From: Combretum micranthum
Taxonomy: Eukaryota > Streptophyta > Magnoliopsida > Myrtales > Combretaceae
Length of the DNA: 64,000 nucleotides
Reading direction: 5' to 3'
NCBI GenBank assembly: GCA_024138025.1
Contig: JAMXBD010000055.1
Location: 1,426,001 to 1,490,000 of the forward strand
In this document: positions 23,011-37,100 of the stretch, piece after piece
Layout: each line of letters opens with the position of its first letter
Numbering within the stretch: the stretch's first letter is position 1
Program-made: the position numbers and the translations under genes
The notes under the pieces: model-generated
What the model was told of the DNA's origin: nothing
Databases searched by the model: none
What the model saw: only the letters and a program-made list of their open reading frames with translations

Positions 23011-24769
23011 ACATAATGAAAATCTCGAATCAATAAATAAAGCGATATGAAAAAATCAATAAAATACCTATCATGCTTATTGTCTACTTACAAAAATTCC
23101 TTATATTCTTAATTTATTTGTTAGGAGCATAAAACTAAATATTATTAGAACCAATAATTAATAACGATGGAAAATTTTGTAGTTTCATATTAGTTTAATG
23201 AATCAATCCCATCAGTTATTTAATTGCTCATATTCATACTTAATTGTGATCATTCTACTAAAATACTTAATTTATCACTTATAATGTTTATTTTAATGGC
23301 CAAATGATTAACTACACGGTCTCACGACGAAACCATAGAAGTTCCTCGTAATAACATGTTTACCGTTCATTTTCTTTAGTTCATTAAGATACATGTTCCA
23401 GATCAATGTGAATGGTCAGTGTGCTTTCAAGAGCAGCAAAATTATTGTGGTATATATATCCATTTTTTTTCATTTAAAGTTTAAAACCAGATTGCACTTG
23501 AATAAGTATTGGCCAAATTGACAATTTTTTAATAACAAATATATAAGACATAACTATAGGCCAAATTGACATTCTTTTAATAGCAAATATATAAGGAAAA
23601 AAAAATACAGGAAAGGAAAACATATGGCTTAAGTACTTAGTGTAAGATCTAACCTAATGTGCAAATTAATGACATGACTTCTATTGAACAAACACAATAA
23701 ATTCATGTTAAACATTTGTAACCACTGGCAAAAACATAAATAAATGAATATCCATTCGATTTTTTTCCAAATAAATAATCTTATCTTCCAAAAACTCAAA
23801 GGAGCACATCTAATATACATGAAATTTCAATTGGAAGGGCATCCTTTCACTTGTTGTCTTTTTATTTGAAAGAGAACAACGAAGATTATCCAATGCCCAT
23901 CTAAACTTGCTGAAATAAAAACAGTCAAATTAGGGAAAAAAAAAGGTATATTTTACCTTAACTTCATTAAAGAAAAATACTTGCATAAGGGTGTGTAAAA
24001 GAAAAAATAAATAAAAACACTTAACAAATAAATGACCATACAATTCACTTATGTCATACCATTCATTGGATGTATTTGCTTTAGGGAAACCAAATTTCAC
24101 AAATAAGAATTGCTTATAAAAACATGCTTTATACAATAATAACAATATGGTTAGAATTTGTCAACCTGAAAACGAATTGCACAATAAGGAAATGGAGCAA
24201 TGAACAAAATATATACATAGGTTTGTGTTGCCTGCTCGAATCTGAAAGAGGCTAAACTAGGGATGGGCTTATACTATGGAGTTAAGGCCTACTAAACAGA
24301 GATTCGATTAGTAGAGCGTTAGGCATGGGCTTGACATAGCCACTTTAATATTTAAATCAAACATTGCCATAGAGAGTCTGTAGGAAAATTTAAAAGAGGT
24401 GATTTATGTGACATTACCTGGATCCATGACAATCCATTTGTATTTATAGGCGATTGACTTGGTAATTTTTACTAGTCATGAGAAGGTGGGCGAATGGGCG
24501 ATCATAGATCGTGGTGATTGTGGGGTACCGCTTTCTAAAGGGTTTATACCGACCGAGTCACTGGAAAAATCTATGGTCCCATCACTGTTTTTGACGGGAC
24601 CAATCCCGTCGAATAATGACCAGCTACTACTGGTAACAAACTAGTAAAATGATGCAAAGTCATTGGAAAATGAAATTAATGGAAGAAACATTAAATTGAA
24701 TTTGTCCAGTAGAAAAGTCGTGGGAGCCTGATGTCCCAAAAAAATAAATAAATAAAAACAACTAAATTT
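23011..24769. other. Intergenic DNA with a palindromic motif
   Basis: No gene is recognised. At 24591-24608 the perfect hairpin GACGGGA-CCAA-TCCCGTC occurs; a near-identical motif lies at about 50703-50720. The section 24440-24650 is less AT-rich than its surroundings and may be a transposon remnant. Confidence 0.45.
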
Positions 24770-25053
24770 AATATGTCAAGTTAAGACTATGAATTTTTTT
24801 TCTTACAAATATATGTTATACATTACTTTAACATCTCCATTACATATCACTCACAGCAAATCAAACATATAAACATAAAATATTTTTTTATGTTTTAAAA
24901 TAAAATATACAATACACATAAAAAGGTATATACTATAAAACAATTAAGATATCACACATTACTATAATATATATAAATATCCTATATAACACATAAGAGT
25001 ATATACAATTCAACATATTACTAAAATAAAACAATTAAGCTATCTCTTATAAC

Positions 25054-25088
<35 letters not shown>

Positions 25089-26137
25089 TAACTTAGAAGA
25101 CCATTTGGGAACTATATATTTTGCTATAACATGTGAATATATATATATATATATATTAATCTATTACTATAACATATAACAAATATCCTATACAACATAT
25201 AAAAAATTTAGAAATTTTTATATGATGCTTAAATTAATCTTATACATATTTGATACATTACTACGACAATTGAAATATGCATACATAATATATAACATAT
25301 AAGATATATGTATATATATAAGATTTTTTTTTTATCTTATATAATGAAATATATGATATACAAATACAATTTTATAATATACAACATATAAAATATATAT
25401 TACTTGCAAATTACACGTATCAAAATTTTACATATTAGTATAACATATAAATTATATGCATCTTACATTATATATTGGAACATATAAAAATTATTTTTTA
25501 TATAATGATTTAAATTAAGAAAATAAATATTTAATACAATATTATAACGTTTTAAATATACACATACATGATATATAAAATATAAGATATACATATATAC
25601 GTATGATTTTTTTTAATCTTATCTAATGAAATATATGATATATAAACACAATTTTATCTACAACGTATAAAATATATATTACTTACAAATTATATGTATC
25701 AAAATTTTACATATGAGTATAACATATAAATTATATGCATCTTACATAACACACGGGAACATATAAAAAATAATTTTTATATAATATTTGGATGTGTAAA
25801 AACACGAATACATACTATGTATTTTATATAACACAATAGAGCATATATAAATTTTTATATTGTTACAACATATAAATTAAGTACATATTGATATCGGAAC
25901 ATAATACAAGTAATTATATGTTGCATAACATAAAAATTTCATTTCTTATATAACATGTAAGATATATATAAACATATGGAATGTTTTTGCGTTTTTAAAT
26001 AAAATATCAAATACTCACAAACAAATATATTATATATTATATATAACATATAAAATATTTATAAAAATATATATATTCAAATTTCATTCATTATATATTT
26101 TACATATTACTATAACATATATATTATATTATACTAT
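24770..26137. repeat. AT-rich repeat field, segment 1
   Basis: This consists of degenerate repetition of words such as ATATAACATATAA and TATATAT with drifting spacing, plus an (AC)n run at about 25057-25085. The same kind of sequence resumes at 31986, 43451 and 49922 after large insertions. No ORFs or genes are present. Confidence 0.75.
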
Positions 26138-26388
26138 ACTATGGGGAAATTCCTTGTTCTAAATGTACATTTTACCATACTAGAGGGAAATTCCTCGTTC
26201 TGGGGTAATTTTACCACACTATAAGAAAATTCCTCATTTGGAGGGTCATTTTACCATACTAGAAGGAAATTCTTCATTTTCAGGGTCATTTTACCATATT
26301 AGGGGGAAAATCCTCGTTCTATGGGTCGTTTTATCATACTAGGGAGGAATTCCTTATTTTGAGGGTTATTTTACCACACTAGGGAGAA
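26138..26388 (+). repeat. ~39 bp minisatellite, left segment
   Basis: About six units follow the pattern GGGAAATTCCTC...GGGTCATTTTACCA...ACTAG. The array is interrupted at 26389 by the LTR-like block and resumes at 30733. Confidence 0.9.
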
Positions 26389-29186
26389 TGTCACGACCCT
26401 ATGTGGGGCCTAATAGGATTGCCCTAAATCGTCATATCACGTGTGCACCCGCAACATGAGGATCACCTTGCAAGTCAGAGTTTACAAGACTCTAATTAAT
26501 TATCCTCTCATTGTATTATACATATATAAGTTTATTATGAAAATAATTTATTGGATATCGAAACTCCACAGATCACAAGACCGCAGAGAATCAGATATCC
26601 TACCAAACGACAAGATAAGGTAAACCCAGGTTTAACACAAAATATAAACTAGGTTTAAGTTAAGAAAAAGACTACATTTTCATGTTTATTCTCTCAACTA
26701 GGTTTAACCTATCAAATTCTCAATCTTCTATCAGTCTCGTACAACTTGATCTTTGTCACGCTCTACACTCAAATCCTATCCCATCCATGTATTCAACTTA
26801 CCTGCAAAAACAAACTGTTGGGGAGTCAGCTACAACTAGCTGGGTGAAGTATACCCTCGCTCCATACTGTTCAAGAAAAAGCAAACAAGTTATTAAACAA
26901 GCATATGCAATGCAGACAATCAAATGAACAAATATATATGGCCAACCGGTAACCATATATATATTCGGATTTACGCCCTCCGAATCTGGGGTTGGGGTAC
27001 ATCCACACATCAGCACCCGGACCGCTACTACTTCGGGAATCAAATTTATGCAAGGAGTTTTTCATATATAGAAAATAATATACATATAACAACATCCCAT
27101 TAAAGCAAGATATCCTTAACAATGACCCGACGCGATCCTAGGAGGTGGGCCGTCTCCCCAGGACGACTTAGTTCCCATTCCCCTAGAACAAGGCCCATAG
27201 TACACACTAGGTATATACCACTTCGGTCCTCCATGTTCACCGTCCTCACGGGACAGTGTGGCCCATCCAAGTCAAAGTGTAGTGGTGATGGCCTTCTACA
27301 TGTAATCGTGCAATGCATGATCAATATTATAATTATCACACCAATAGTCATTAAATCCATTTATTTGGCGATCAGACAATTATCAGACATTCGCAAGGAT
27401 CAAAATGATTAAACACCACTCAATACTTAACGTTCAGAATAATGTATAGTATTTTCAACATAGATAACAAACACGAGCAACCACAGGTGTAAATTTCCCA
27501 ACCCCATACTTGAATCATTTAATTTATATTAACAAAATATCATACTCTAAACCTACAAGCACAAGCAGATATGAAGGTCATCGGAATATACTCACCTGTT
27601 TATCCTTACTTAATGATCGTAGAAGTCTACAAGAAAACTTGAAGACGGGTCTGTCTCCCCTGAGAATTTAGATAACGAATACCCCATTACTATACTCTTA
27701 TTCATACAAAGAAACCTATTGTGTCTTTATATCTTAAACTCGAGTTTTAGCATTTCTTAATCTAACCTTAACACATAATTAGTCATTTCGAAGCTTGTAA
27801 AGGCTACGCTTCATAAATTAAACTATAAAGTTCGTATAATCTTATTTTTCTTAAGAGAAGTATATTAAATGTTTTCAAATATCGAGTTAAATTACGAAAT
27901 CTTAAATTGGGTATATTATACTCGTTTTAACTTAGATTTTAGCATATGAGTAGTCATTGGAAAACTTATCGAATGTAGTTTTTAATTGTCAGGTTAAACT
28001 AATCATTTTGTATATTTTTCCTATGTCACTTTAGGGGCTCGAAAGGTATCATAATGTTGCCTAGCTTTCTTGTTTTATATTCTTAATTATTATTTCAAGT
28101 TCGATTCCTTGTTTCATGTTTATTTCATCAAGTATTAGTGACTAAACTTAATTTAAGTTCATTACTCAACTTTTTAGTTAAAGTACACATATTTATACTT
28201 ATTTTCATTTTGATTGTCTTGATCTTATTTTAAGTATGTAACTCTAGTTAATTTGATTATATCAACTAATTTTTATGATTTTCATTAATCTATACTCTAT
28301 ATCCTTATAGTCTTATAAGCGTTGAATTTTATACTTAGAGTTACGGAGTTCTTGGTTAAGTTTAATCTTTCGATTACAATTTATATTATCTTGATTTTCC
28401 AATTTGTAATTGAATTACTTAAATTATATTTTAGGAATCTTATTCTTTTATATGTGTTGAAATGTTCATATGTCTATATAGGTTTGTTATTGAGTATATC
28501 TAATAGATTTAAAGTTAAATATCTTTTATCTATACAAAACTTAAATCTTATCAAGTTTATCTATTAATATCATATTTCTGCGTATGATATGAAACTCATA
28601 TTTGTATACAAGGTCACATATTGAAGTTTAATTACATATCCAATCTTCTTATTGATCGGATAATTAAATATGTTTCATTTATCAAATTCAAGTAAAATTT
28701 TTCTTAAGTTTTTTTATAGGAATGAAACTTTTATTATAAGGTTCTAGGGCTTTCTAAGTTTTTATTTTCCTCCTTAATTCCATTTCTACTCATGAATATA
28801 TGTTGTATGTGATTTAAATTATTTAAACTTGTCATAAAGCATCTCTATTCTTTTTAAAGATCAGAACTATGCTATAAGTTTACTTTACTTAATTCTAATT
28901 GTTTCTTTAGTTAAGTTTTACTTCATAAAACATAACGAGTGTTTATATAAGTTAAGAATATTTTTGTTTTAGTGTTTTGATATTAAAATCTTAGTTTGAG
29001 TTTATTTATGTAAATTTACCTAATATCTAGTTTTAACGGTTACATCTCAATCCTAGCGATTTATCTTTAAATCATCATTTGCTAACATATACTTTAAGGA
29101 TCTAATAATTCAATTCTAAACCACTAGTTATTGTCTTTGAATTATATTTATCGAGATATTACTCGTTTTGGAAAATTACTATTCAT

Positions 29187-29230
29187 TTCCCAGGAGGTCA
29201 CCCATCCTAGGTCATGAGCACGCTTAACTT
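29187..29230 (-). other. 5S rRNA-derived segment
   Basis: The minus strand reads AAGTTAAGCGTGCT, then a short divergent spacer, then CCTAGGATGGGTGACCTCCT and GGGAA. These match plant 5S rRNA around its internal control region: the box A portion is exact and the box C portion differs at about one base. The intervening GGGCGAGAGTAGTA part is missing, so the spacing is shortened. It lies inside LTR-like block A in the same sense as the LTR. It is not a 5S gene; it resembles the 5S-derived pieces known in Cassandra-type LTRs. Confidence 0.75.
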
Positions 29231-30076
29231 TTAGTGTTTTGAGAATTTTTCAGTATTACACTATATATCTCTATAGTCAAGTTCTATATTTTTCTTACAT
29301 TGTTTTCAAGTTGAAACTAAATTCTAAAATTTACGGAATCGGATAGATTTAGGTTTTCACCTACGCGATTAGAGTTTCCAGATCTATAGGATAAACTAGG
29401 GTTTAGTTTATCTATGATTGAAATATTATAACTTTCATGTTTGTGAAATCAGAATTTTATTTGGGCTTTAGATTAGAAGATTTTGATCAGTTATTGATCC
29501 TATCGTATATTTCAACTCTAGCATTTATCTCTAAATTTCTATTTACTAATAAATAGACTCTAAATATTAATTATCTAAATTATAATCAATTTTCTATCAT
29601 CTAGTTTTTTATTATCAATTTATTATCATTGATAAGCGAAATATAATATCAACTAGTCTAAATACACATACTAGCATGACATAATTTTATATTATTATCA
29701 TTATATATGCATGTAAATATGTATATTTATAATAAAAACTAATATTAAAACTCTTAATATTACGAAAACTTCTACGTATACCGGATCATAATAGTAAAAT
29801 TTTAGAGTGATCGAAACTAACCTTGTGTGGTCTTGAATTGAAGAGCGCATTGCCACGATCACAATACCACTTCCGGAATTGGAATCGGTTGTCGTATGTG
29901 AAAGATACGAGCTTTTAAAGATCGAAGGAGCTTCTAGATTCCTTTTCGATTATTTTATTATTTTTCTTTTTTTTTTTCTTTTTCTTTTTTTTCTTTCTTT
30001 TTTTCCTTCTTGTCGGAGAAGTTGATTTCCTTTTTTTTTTTTTTCTTTTTGTCTTCTCCGTTTCGGAGAAGCTGCC

Positions 30077-30079
<3 letters not shown>

Positions 30080-30109
<30 letters not shown>
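30080..30109. repeat. (TA)n microsatellite
   Basis: An uninterrupted AT dinucleotide run lies inside LTR-like block A, beside pyrimidine-rich and GA-rich stretches. Confidence 0.9.
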
Positions 30110-30115
<6 letters not shown>

Positions 30116-30732
30116 TCTGTGAAGACTTTCGCCGGAGAGAGAGAGAGAATTGAGAGCGATGAGAGAACGAGAGAGGGAGAGAATTTATAGAAATTTTTCA
30201 GGCTTATAGGAGAAGTTTTATTTTTTCGGGTTCTAATTAATACGTACGATAAATACTCATTTGATAATATTTTTAGATGAAAATTTACGTACCTTCTATA
30301 TTAAATATTCTGAACACTATGGTATACTTAAAATTTTCAAATTAAGATTTTTATTTTTCAACTTTAATATATATTATCGTAAATTATAATTTATCCTTTA
30401 AGATTTAAATTATTAGTGTTTTAGGATTTTATGACTTGTTAATAATTAAATTGTCTTTAATTTGACTTTATTTATATTCTACTATTATAAATTTATAGTA
30501 TTTATCTTTTGTTTGTATCTTTTGAATTATTTATGGGATCTAATTTATTATTTTATTTATCTTTATTGGTTTTTAGTTTATATATTAATCATATTATTAT
30601 TGTTATATCTTACGAAAAATTTTTCTTTGATATAGGTATAGTTTATACTTATATTTTTATTTTAATTAAGTCTTTTATTGTCCATATTGGTAATTACCAA
30701 AATTAAATAGACGTATAATTCAGGGTGTTACA

Positions 30733-31788
30733 GAGAAATTCCTTGTTTCAGGGCCATTTTACCACACTAGGGAGGAATTCTTCATTCCAGAGGTCATTTT
30801 TCCACACTAAGGGGAAATTCCCCGCTCTAAGGGCCATTTTTCCATACTAAGAGAGAATTCCTTGTTTCAGGGGCCATTGTACCATACTAGAGGAAATTCC
30901 TTATTTCAACGACCATCTTACCACACTAGAGGAGAATTCCTTGTTCTAATGGTCATTCTACCACGCTAGGGAGGAATTCCTTATTTTAAGGGCTATTTTA
31001 CCATACTAGGGGGAAATTCCTCTTTCGGAGGCTATTTACCACACTAGAAGGAAATTCCTCGTCCTATGGGCTGTTTTACCATACTAGGAGGAAATTCCTC
31101 ATTTTAAGAGTTATTTTACACACTAGGGGAAAATTCCTCATTTTAAGAGCCATTTGACCATATTAGGGGGAAATTCCTAGTTCCGAGGGCTATTATACCA
31201 CATTAGGAGGAAAATCCTCATTTTAAGGGTGAATTTACCACACTTAAGGGGGAATTCTTCGTTTTAAAGGCTATTTTTCCACACTAAGGAGAAATTCCTT
31301 GTTCCATGGGCCATTTTACCAAACTATAGGGAACTCGTTCCTAGAGCCATTTTATCATACTATGGGAGGATCCCTCATTCTAAGGCCTATTTTGTCACAC
31401 TAGGGGGAATTCCTCATTTTGAGGGGCATTTTACTACACTATAGGGAAATTCATAATTGTAAGGATCATTCTACCACGCTAGGGATAATACCTCATTCTA
31501 AAAGTTTAACTACCACACTAGGTGGAATTCCTTATTTTGAGGGTCATTCTACGATACTAAAAGGGAACTCCTCATTTTGAGGGTCATTTTACCATCTAAG
31601 GGGAAATTCCTCGTTCTAAGGGTCATTCTACCTCACTAGAGGGGAATTACTCATTCTAAGAGCCATTATATCACATTAGGATAGAATTCCTCACTTTAAG
31701 GGTCATTTTACCACACTAAAAGGGAATTCCTCATTCCTTGGACCATTTTACAATACAAAAGGAAAATTCTTCATTCGAGGGGTCATTT
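30733..31788 (+). repeat. ~39 bp minisatellite, right segment
   Basis: Roughly 27 degenerate units have the pattern GGAAATTCCTCATT...GGGTCATTTTACCACACTAG. This continues the array at 26138-26388, from which it is separated only by the block A insertion. Confidence 0.9.
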
Positions 31789-31985
31789 TCCCTCCAATTA
31801 TGGTAGTAAAATGGATCTTAGAACAATGAATTCTCCCTTAGTATGGTAGAATGGCCCATGGAACGATGAATTTAATCTCCCCCCCTTTAGTGTAGTAAAA
31901 TGGCCTTAGAGCGAAGATTTCCCTTCAACTATGGTAAAATGGCCTCTAGCATGAAGTTTTTCCTCTTAATGTGGTAAAATGACCA
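31789..31985 (-). repeat. Same minisatellite in inverted orientation
   Basis: About five units read as the reverse complement of the preceding array, with TGGTAAAATGG followed by GAATTCTCC- or GATTTCCC-type endings. The orientation switches abruptly near 31789. Confidence 0.85.
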
Positions 31986-33072
31986 TATTGTGGTAATATA
32001 TATATGTATATATATATATTAAATTTGATGTATTACTACAATATTTTCATTATATATATCCTATATAACTTATAAGAACTTATCAAAATTTTATATTTAG
32101 CTGTAACATATAAAACCATACACAAATTTAATATGTTACTATAACCTAAATAAAAATTATTTGTGATATTATATATCATGTGCATATACATAAAAATCCT
32201 ACACAAATTTTGTATATAAACTTTTATATATTACTATAACATATGAGCAAATATATCATATATAACATTTAAAATATATTTATACTTTGTAGTTTCATTT
32301 ATAGAGATTTTTTCCTATTACTATAATATATACATATGTATTCTATATAACATATACGAATTTTATATATTACTAACTTCAAAATATTTATACATTATAT
32401 ATAACATAATAGAAAGTTCACAAATTTTTTATATTAATATACCAAATTTAAAGTATATATAATATAACATAATTAAGATATATATATATATACATTTATA
32501 TATGTATTTTATATTATAAAAAATGATACGTGATATATAAATAAATATATATCCTACATAACATCTCATATAACGTATAAGAACATTTAGAAATTTTATA
32601 TATTGTCATGTCATCTAAAAACATATACAAATTTATATATTACTATAACATATAATCATATCCTATATAACATAGATGAAAATCTAGTAATTTTATATGT
32701 AGCTATAACTTAAATATATTCAAATTTAATATATCACAATAACATTTTAAATATATATATCCGATATAACATATAAGACATATATATTTATGACATGTTC
32801 TTTTATCTTATATGATGAATATATAATATACAAATACAGTTATAACCTGTGTAGCGTATAAAACAAATATCATATACAAATTTTATGTATAAAAATTTCA
32901 CATATTAATATAAAATAATATATATACATCTTATATAACATAAAAGGAAAATATACAAAATTTAGCTAATACTCTAACTTGTAAAACATGTATATATATT
33001 ACACATCATATTTTATGTATAAAACTTTTACATATTAATATAACATAATATATATACATCCCATGTAACATA
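31986..33072. repeat. AT-rich repeat field, segment 2
   Basis: It shows the same ATATAACATATAA-type degenerate repetition as 24770-26137 and ends at the CACTA target site. Confidence 0.75.
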
Positions 33073-33075
33073 TAG

Positions 33076-33670
33076 CACTACAACAAAATGAGCCTTTGGC
33101 TACGTCTAATAAACGTGGCTAAACATTAATTAAACGTGACCAAAGATTTATGGTCACGTTTTTTTACACGTGGCCTATAGACGTCGCAAAAAGTCCGTCG
33201 CAGATTTGATAAGTAACGTTAAAAATTGAAACGTCGCTAATGTTAGTTTGGCAGTTAAATACACTTTGTTAGGCAACGTTTAAACATGGCCCATTATCAT
33301 GTTTTGGTCACACTTATGTGTGGCTAAATATGATTAATCTCCATCCCGCTAAATATAAAAGGAGGGAAACTTGTGATCAGCGACGTTTAAACATGGGTAA
33401 ATATTTTTATTAGTAACATGTAAACGTAAGTAAATTGCTTAATTGGCGATATTTAACCGTGGCCATGCACAGGTTGAATAAGCTTTATATGTGTTTGTTG
33501 GACAATAATGACGATTTATAAACGTGACAAATATCATATTTACCACAATTTAAACGTGGCTATTCTAATACATTGGCGACGTCTACATATAGGTATTCAA
33601 TTAAAATAGTAATTTCTAAATGTGGTTGTTATTTTAATTTAGCGACGTTTACACGTGGCTATTCTTATCA
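33076..33670 (+). repeat. CACTA left terminal and subterminal repeats
   Basis: More than ten copies of AAACGTGGCT, AACGTGAC and GCGACGTTTA-like words occur in both orientations. In En/Spm elements such subterminal motifs bind the regulatory transposase; that role is known for the family and inferred here. Confidence 0.85.
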
Positions 33671-34078
33671 AGAAGAGATTAATGTTTAACTCGGTTTAAT
33701 TTGGCAATATATACTTGTTTATTATGTAACATATGTACAATTAGCAATATACACTTGTTTGATCACAATATAATTGATACCTGCTATTACTTCTGTACAT
33801 GAAATTTATGTATGAATAAATATCATTAATACATTTTGGAGCATACAATGCGCTCGATATGTAATAAAAACTAACATAAAAATTACTTAAAGATCACCAT
33901 GACTATCCTTGCATTAAAGGAAAAAAAAAAACACAAAACAATATGGTTTAGTGTCCTTAAAAGAAACATAAGCACAAACTCCAAATTACATCAAAATGAG
34001 CATATGTACAAACTTTATCACATTAATTTGACCCCATTCATGTCAATTGCTTCAGCCAAAAAACAAAAAACTGAGTTT

Positions 34079-34173
34079 TTAATTTTCTTCCTCATTGTTG
34101 TCATCATCATCTCCAAGTGATGGATTTGATGAAGTATCTCGTGCACTTGCAGAAGTATTTCTATTTGGATTTG
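34079..34173 (-). pseudogene. Terminal exon with acidic C-terminus in the CACTA element
   Basis: A minus-strand acceptor (TTTTGTGACAG) precedes an open segment ending at the TAA at 34079-34081. The end reads NPSLGDDDDNNEEEN: a Ser/Asn-rich stretch followed by an acidic tail. It may be the last exon of a CACTA-encoded protein, since such proteins often end in acidic runs, or of a captured gene. No upstream exon could be linked to it with confidence. Confidence 0.4.
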
Positions 34174-37100
34174 CTGTCACAAAATACATAAATATAATTA
34201 TTGAATGGTTAAAAAAAGACACGAATGAGATAATGAAAAATAACCCATGATAACTAACCTGAACTACTGGGAAAACTTAATACAAGTTATTCTACAAGTC
34301 GAGTTAGTTGAGCAAGCTATAAACACCATTGAAGAGCAAATTTAATTCAAGAAAATCGAAAAAAACCTACTCACATGTGGATTTCCCGAAACCAATCTCA
34401 TTATATATGAATAGGAAAAAGGGAAAAATAATATTGTAGTAAGTATTAGGATAAAAATAATTCAAAGAGACGAACTTCATATAATCTACTGATTTCGTCT
34501 CTTGAAAAATCAAGTTAGTTCATAACTTATATTTTTAAGTTGCCTAAAAATAAAATTATTTCACTTCAATAGCAGTCACTTACACTTGCAACAAAGTAAT
34601 CACTCTAGAATTACATATAGACATAGATTTCACTAACCTTAAAATACCAAATAAGAATGCTACTAAGGTGAGTGCTATATCTATTTTATGATCTGGTTCT
34701 GGCTAAAATACACATATAAGGATCGGACATCTAAATCTTAGAAACAATAATACAATGTAAATTTGCTTGACATTGTTTGATAGAAAAAATGGCCAAAAAT
34801 ATTAGTTTCAATGATATACCAAATCCTAGCTACAATACAAAAGTACCGTCACATGGAAAGGAAAAATATGTTGACTCAGAAGTTAGTAATAATCAAATTT
34901 CAAATTTTGTTTCCATGTATCAACCAACTAACAATAAACACAAGCAAGAAAGGACCCCAATGAAATTACAATCTCCAGGATGTTGATTAGCTTCAACAAA
35001 TTACATAAATCGTTGAAGCAGTAGAGAAATAGTTTTTGAGTTGATCTATTAATATCCAAAAATTTTCATTACCTTGTCTAGTGTAAATGAAAACTGAATC
35101 AATTGGCCACTTTAAGAAGCATGCACAACTTGCAAATGGATTGAATAAGACATATTTCAACCAAATTAATAATAAGGACCACCCAAAATTATCATCGAAA
35201 AGAACTATAAACTAAATTACATACTGATGATAAACCTTGCATCATAATATTTGCACAAAACAGAGAATGAAATGGCATCCACGTTCAAGTGATATGTACC
35301 CATAAAAAGCCTATCTTTGAAAAGGCTACAATATTACTTACCGTAACTTCTTTTGATTAACTAATTTCAAAGCTTATAGGATTACCAAGCAAAAGTTTAG
35401 AAGTATACTGGGGCAAGAGTTTCCTTAGGTGAATTGGGGGCAAGAGTTTTCCTATAATAAATACAATAATAGTCTACATCAAGCCATAGGTTGAAAACAC
35501 TAGCATTCCAAATAATGTTTAGTTACCCCACCTTGTTGTACTCGAAGCAATTGTTTACCGTGGTTGGATTGTCTGGTGTGATATAATCAAGCGTGCTATG
35601 TATACAAAATAATGTAAAAATCATTATTGATTGGAATAAAAGGCATTTGGTCCACCGATTCCTTATCCTGAATACATATTAATAATACAAAATTTTTTTC
35701 TTATTCCTATTATTACTTTGAATACCACCATCCATACCCTATACTGACCAATGCTCAACCACTAGCCTCTTAAAACCTTCGACCATCCAGCTACTCAACT
35801 GGTCGACTATTTTTTTTCATTGTCACCATCATACTCAACTAGCTAAATCATCAATTTAAGGGGAAAAAGAAAAACAAAAATAAAACATTTGACATGTTCC
35901 AAATGTGCCTGACACTTCTCTATCTATATTGGACAACACCGATCAATACTTGAGTTAATTAACATAGCTATCGCTAGCTCGTAATTTAGCATATGAACTA
36001 CACTAAAACATTACTTGATACATGCATATAGGAGATAAAAATGGAACAATTAAATAGAAGAGCAAGTGACACAGTGATATGGTGAAATAGAAGATGTTAC
36101 CAGAAGAAGTCTTAACTGAGGATGTAATTGAGATTAAGCATACAGGTAAATAGGCATAAGAATTGACATGAAATGTGGATACTTGACCATGAGCTCTCTT
36201 TTCTTTTCCATTTAATCAAGTTAGGCAATATATTATAGAGTAAACTAAATATCCTTCCATCATTTTCCATTTTGGGATGAGGTTTGTGCATGGACTAGAT
36301 TTTATGTACTAGAAGAAAACCAAGATGGAGGCTTTAACTCCAAATAATTACATCAAAGGGGAATTGGCAGTTCCTTTAAGTTAAAACTAAACTGAGAAAT
36401 TCTACCAGCATAGTCTTGGGAGCTCAAATGAAAAATACCTTGAAGACCTCAAGCAGTGATGAATGAAAAAGGTTACCAAAAGATAACCAGGATAGATGGT
36501 ATGACTAGTACATAATGATGAAAAATGCAGCAGATAATATTAGCCATTATGACTGACTATCCACAGACACTTAAACCATCCTACAAGAATTGTGCACCAA
36601 TTGAGATAGCCCTCTAAACTTTCTTCACGAATCTAGTATTTCTTTGCATTCTTAGCAAATTGGCCTTCATGGGTCAAAGAACATAAGAGTACCAGGAGAC
36701 TAAAAATTACAGCAAATAGACTAAAGACAAACCTCACAACCATCCATAAGTTTCTTAGGAAGATTTAGCTTCAAGAATTATAAAGAACAAATATCCAATG
36801 CATGCAAACTTCTAGTATTCATTGAAAATTAAATAAATTACATCATAAGAAAATGAAATGATTAGCACATAATACTATACAAAGAATAGTGGTATATCTT
36901 TCCTTGCTAACTAGTATCTAAACTCCACATTTTTCTAAGGTTGCATAAATTAGTATAATACACAAAAGTGAATTTAAGGACCAAAATAATGTGAGAAATC
37001 ATCCAAGTCAAATTTGATATTCATAATAAGATTCAAAGAATGGTAGAATTCACATAAATGATGCCCTATCATCAGCTCATATAAACTTTTGAGTCTATAA

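Larger units (their letters stand above)
26389..30732 (-). mobile_element. LTR-like block A, 4.3 kb, TSD GAGAA
   Basis: On the minus strand the block begins TGTAACACCCTGAATTATAC and ends GGGTCGTGACA. GAGAA occurs on both sides (26384-26388 and 30733-30737), a perfect 5 bp target-site duplication. It splits the ~39 bp minisatellite. The right part is extremely AT-rich; the left ~1 kb resembles the 3' portion of plant gypsy LTRs. No protein domain, primer site or internal LTR pair is present. The simplest reading is a giant solo LTR of a gypsy family, although an unusual non-autonomous element with short TGT...ACA ends cannot be excluded. It shares its termini with block B (44234-49916), which lies in the opposite orientation. 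Confidence 0.72.

Noticed and set aside
29187..29230. A functional 5S rRNA gene
   Set aside because: Only about 40 of ~120 bases are recognisable, the region between box A and box C is missing, and no 5S start or T-run terminator follows.
26138..31985. CRISPR-like array
   Set aside because: The ~39 bp units are degenerate and contiguous with no unique spacers of constant length, in a plant nuclear context.
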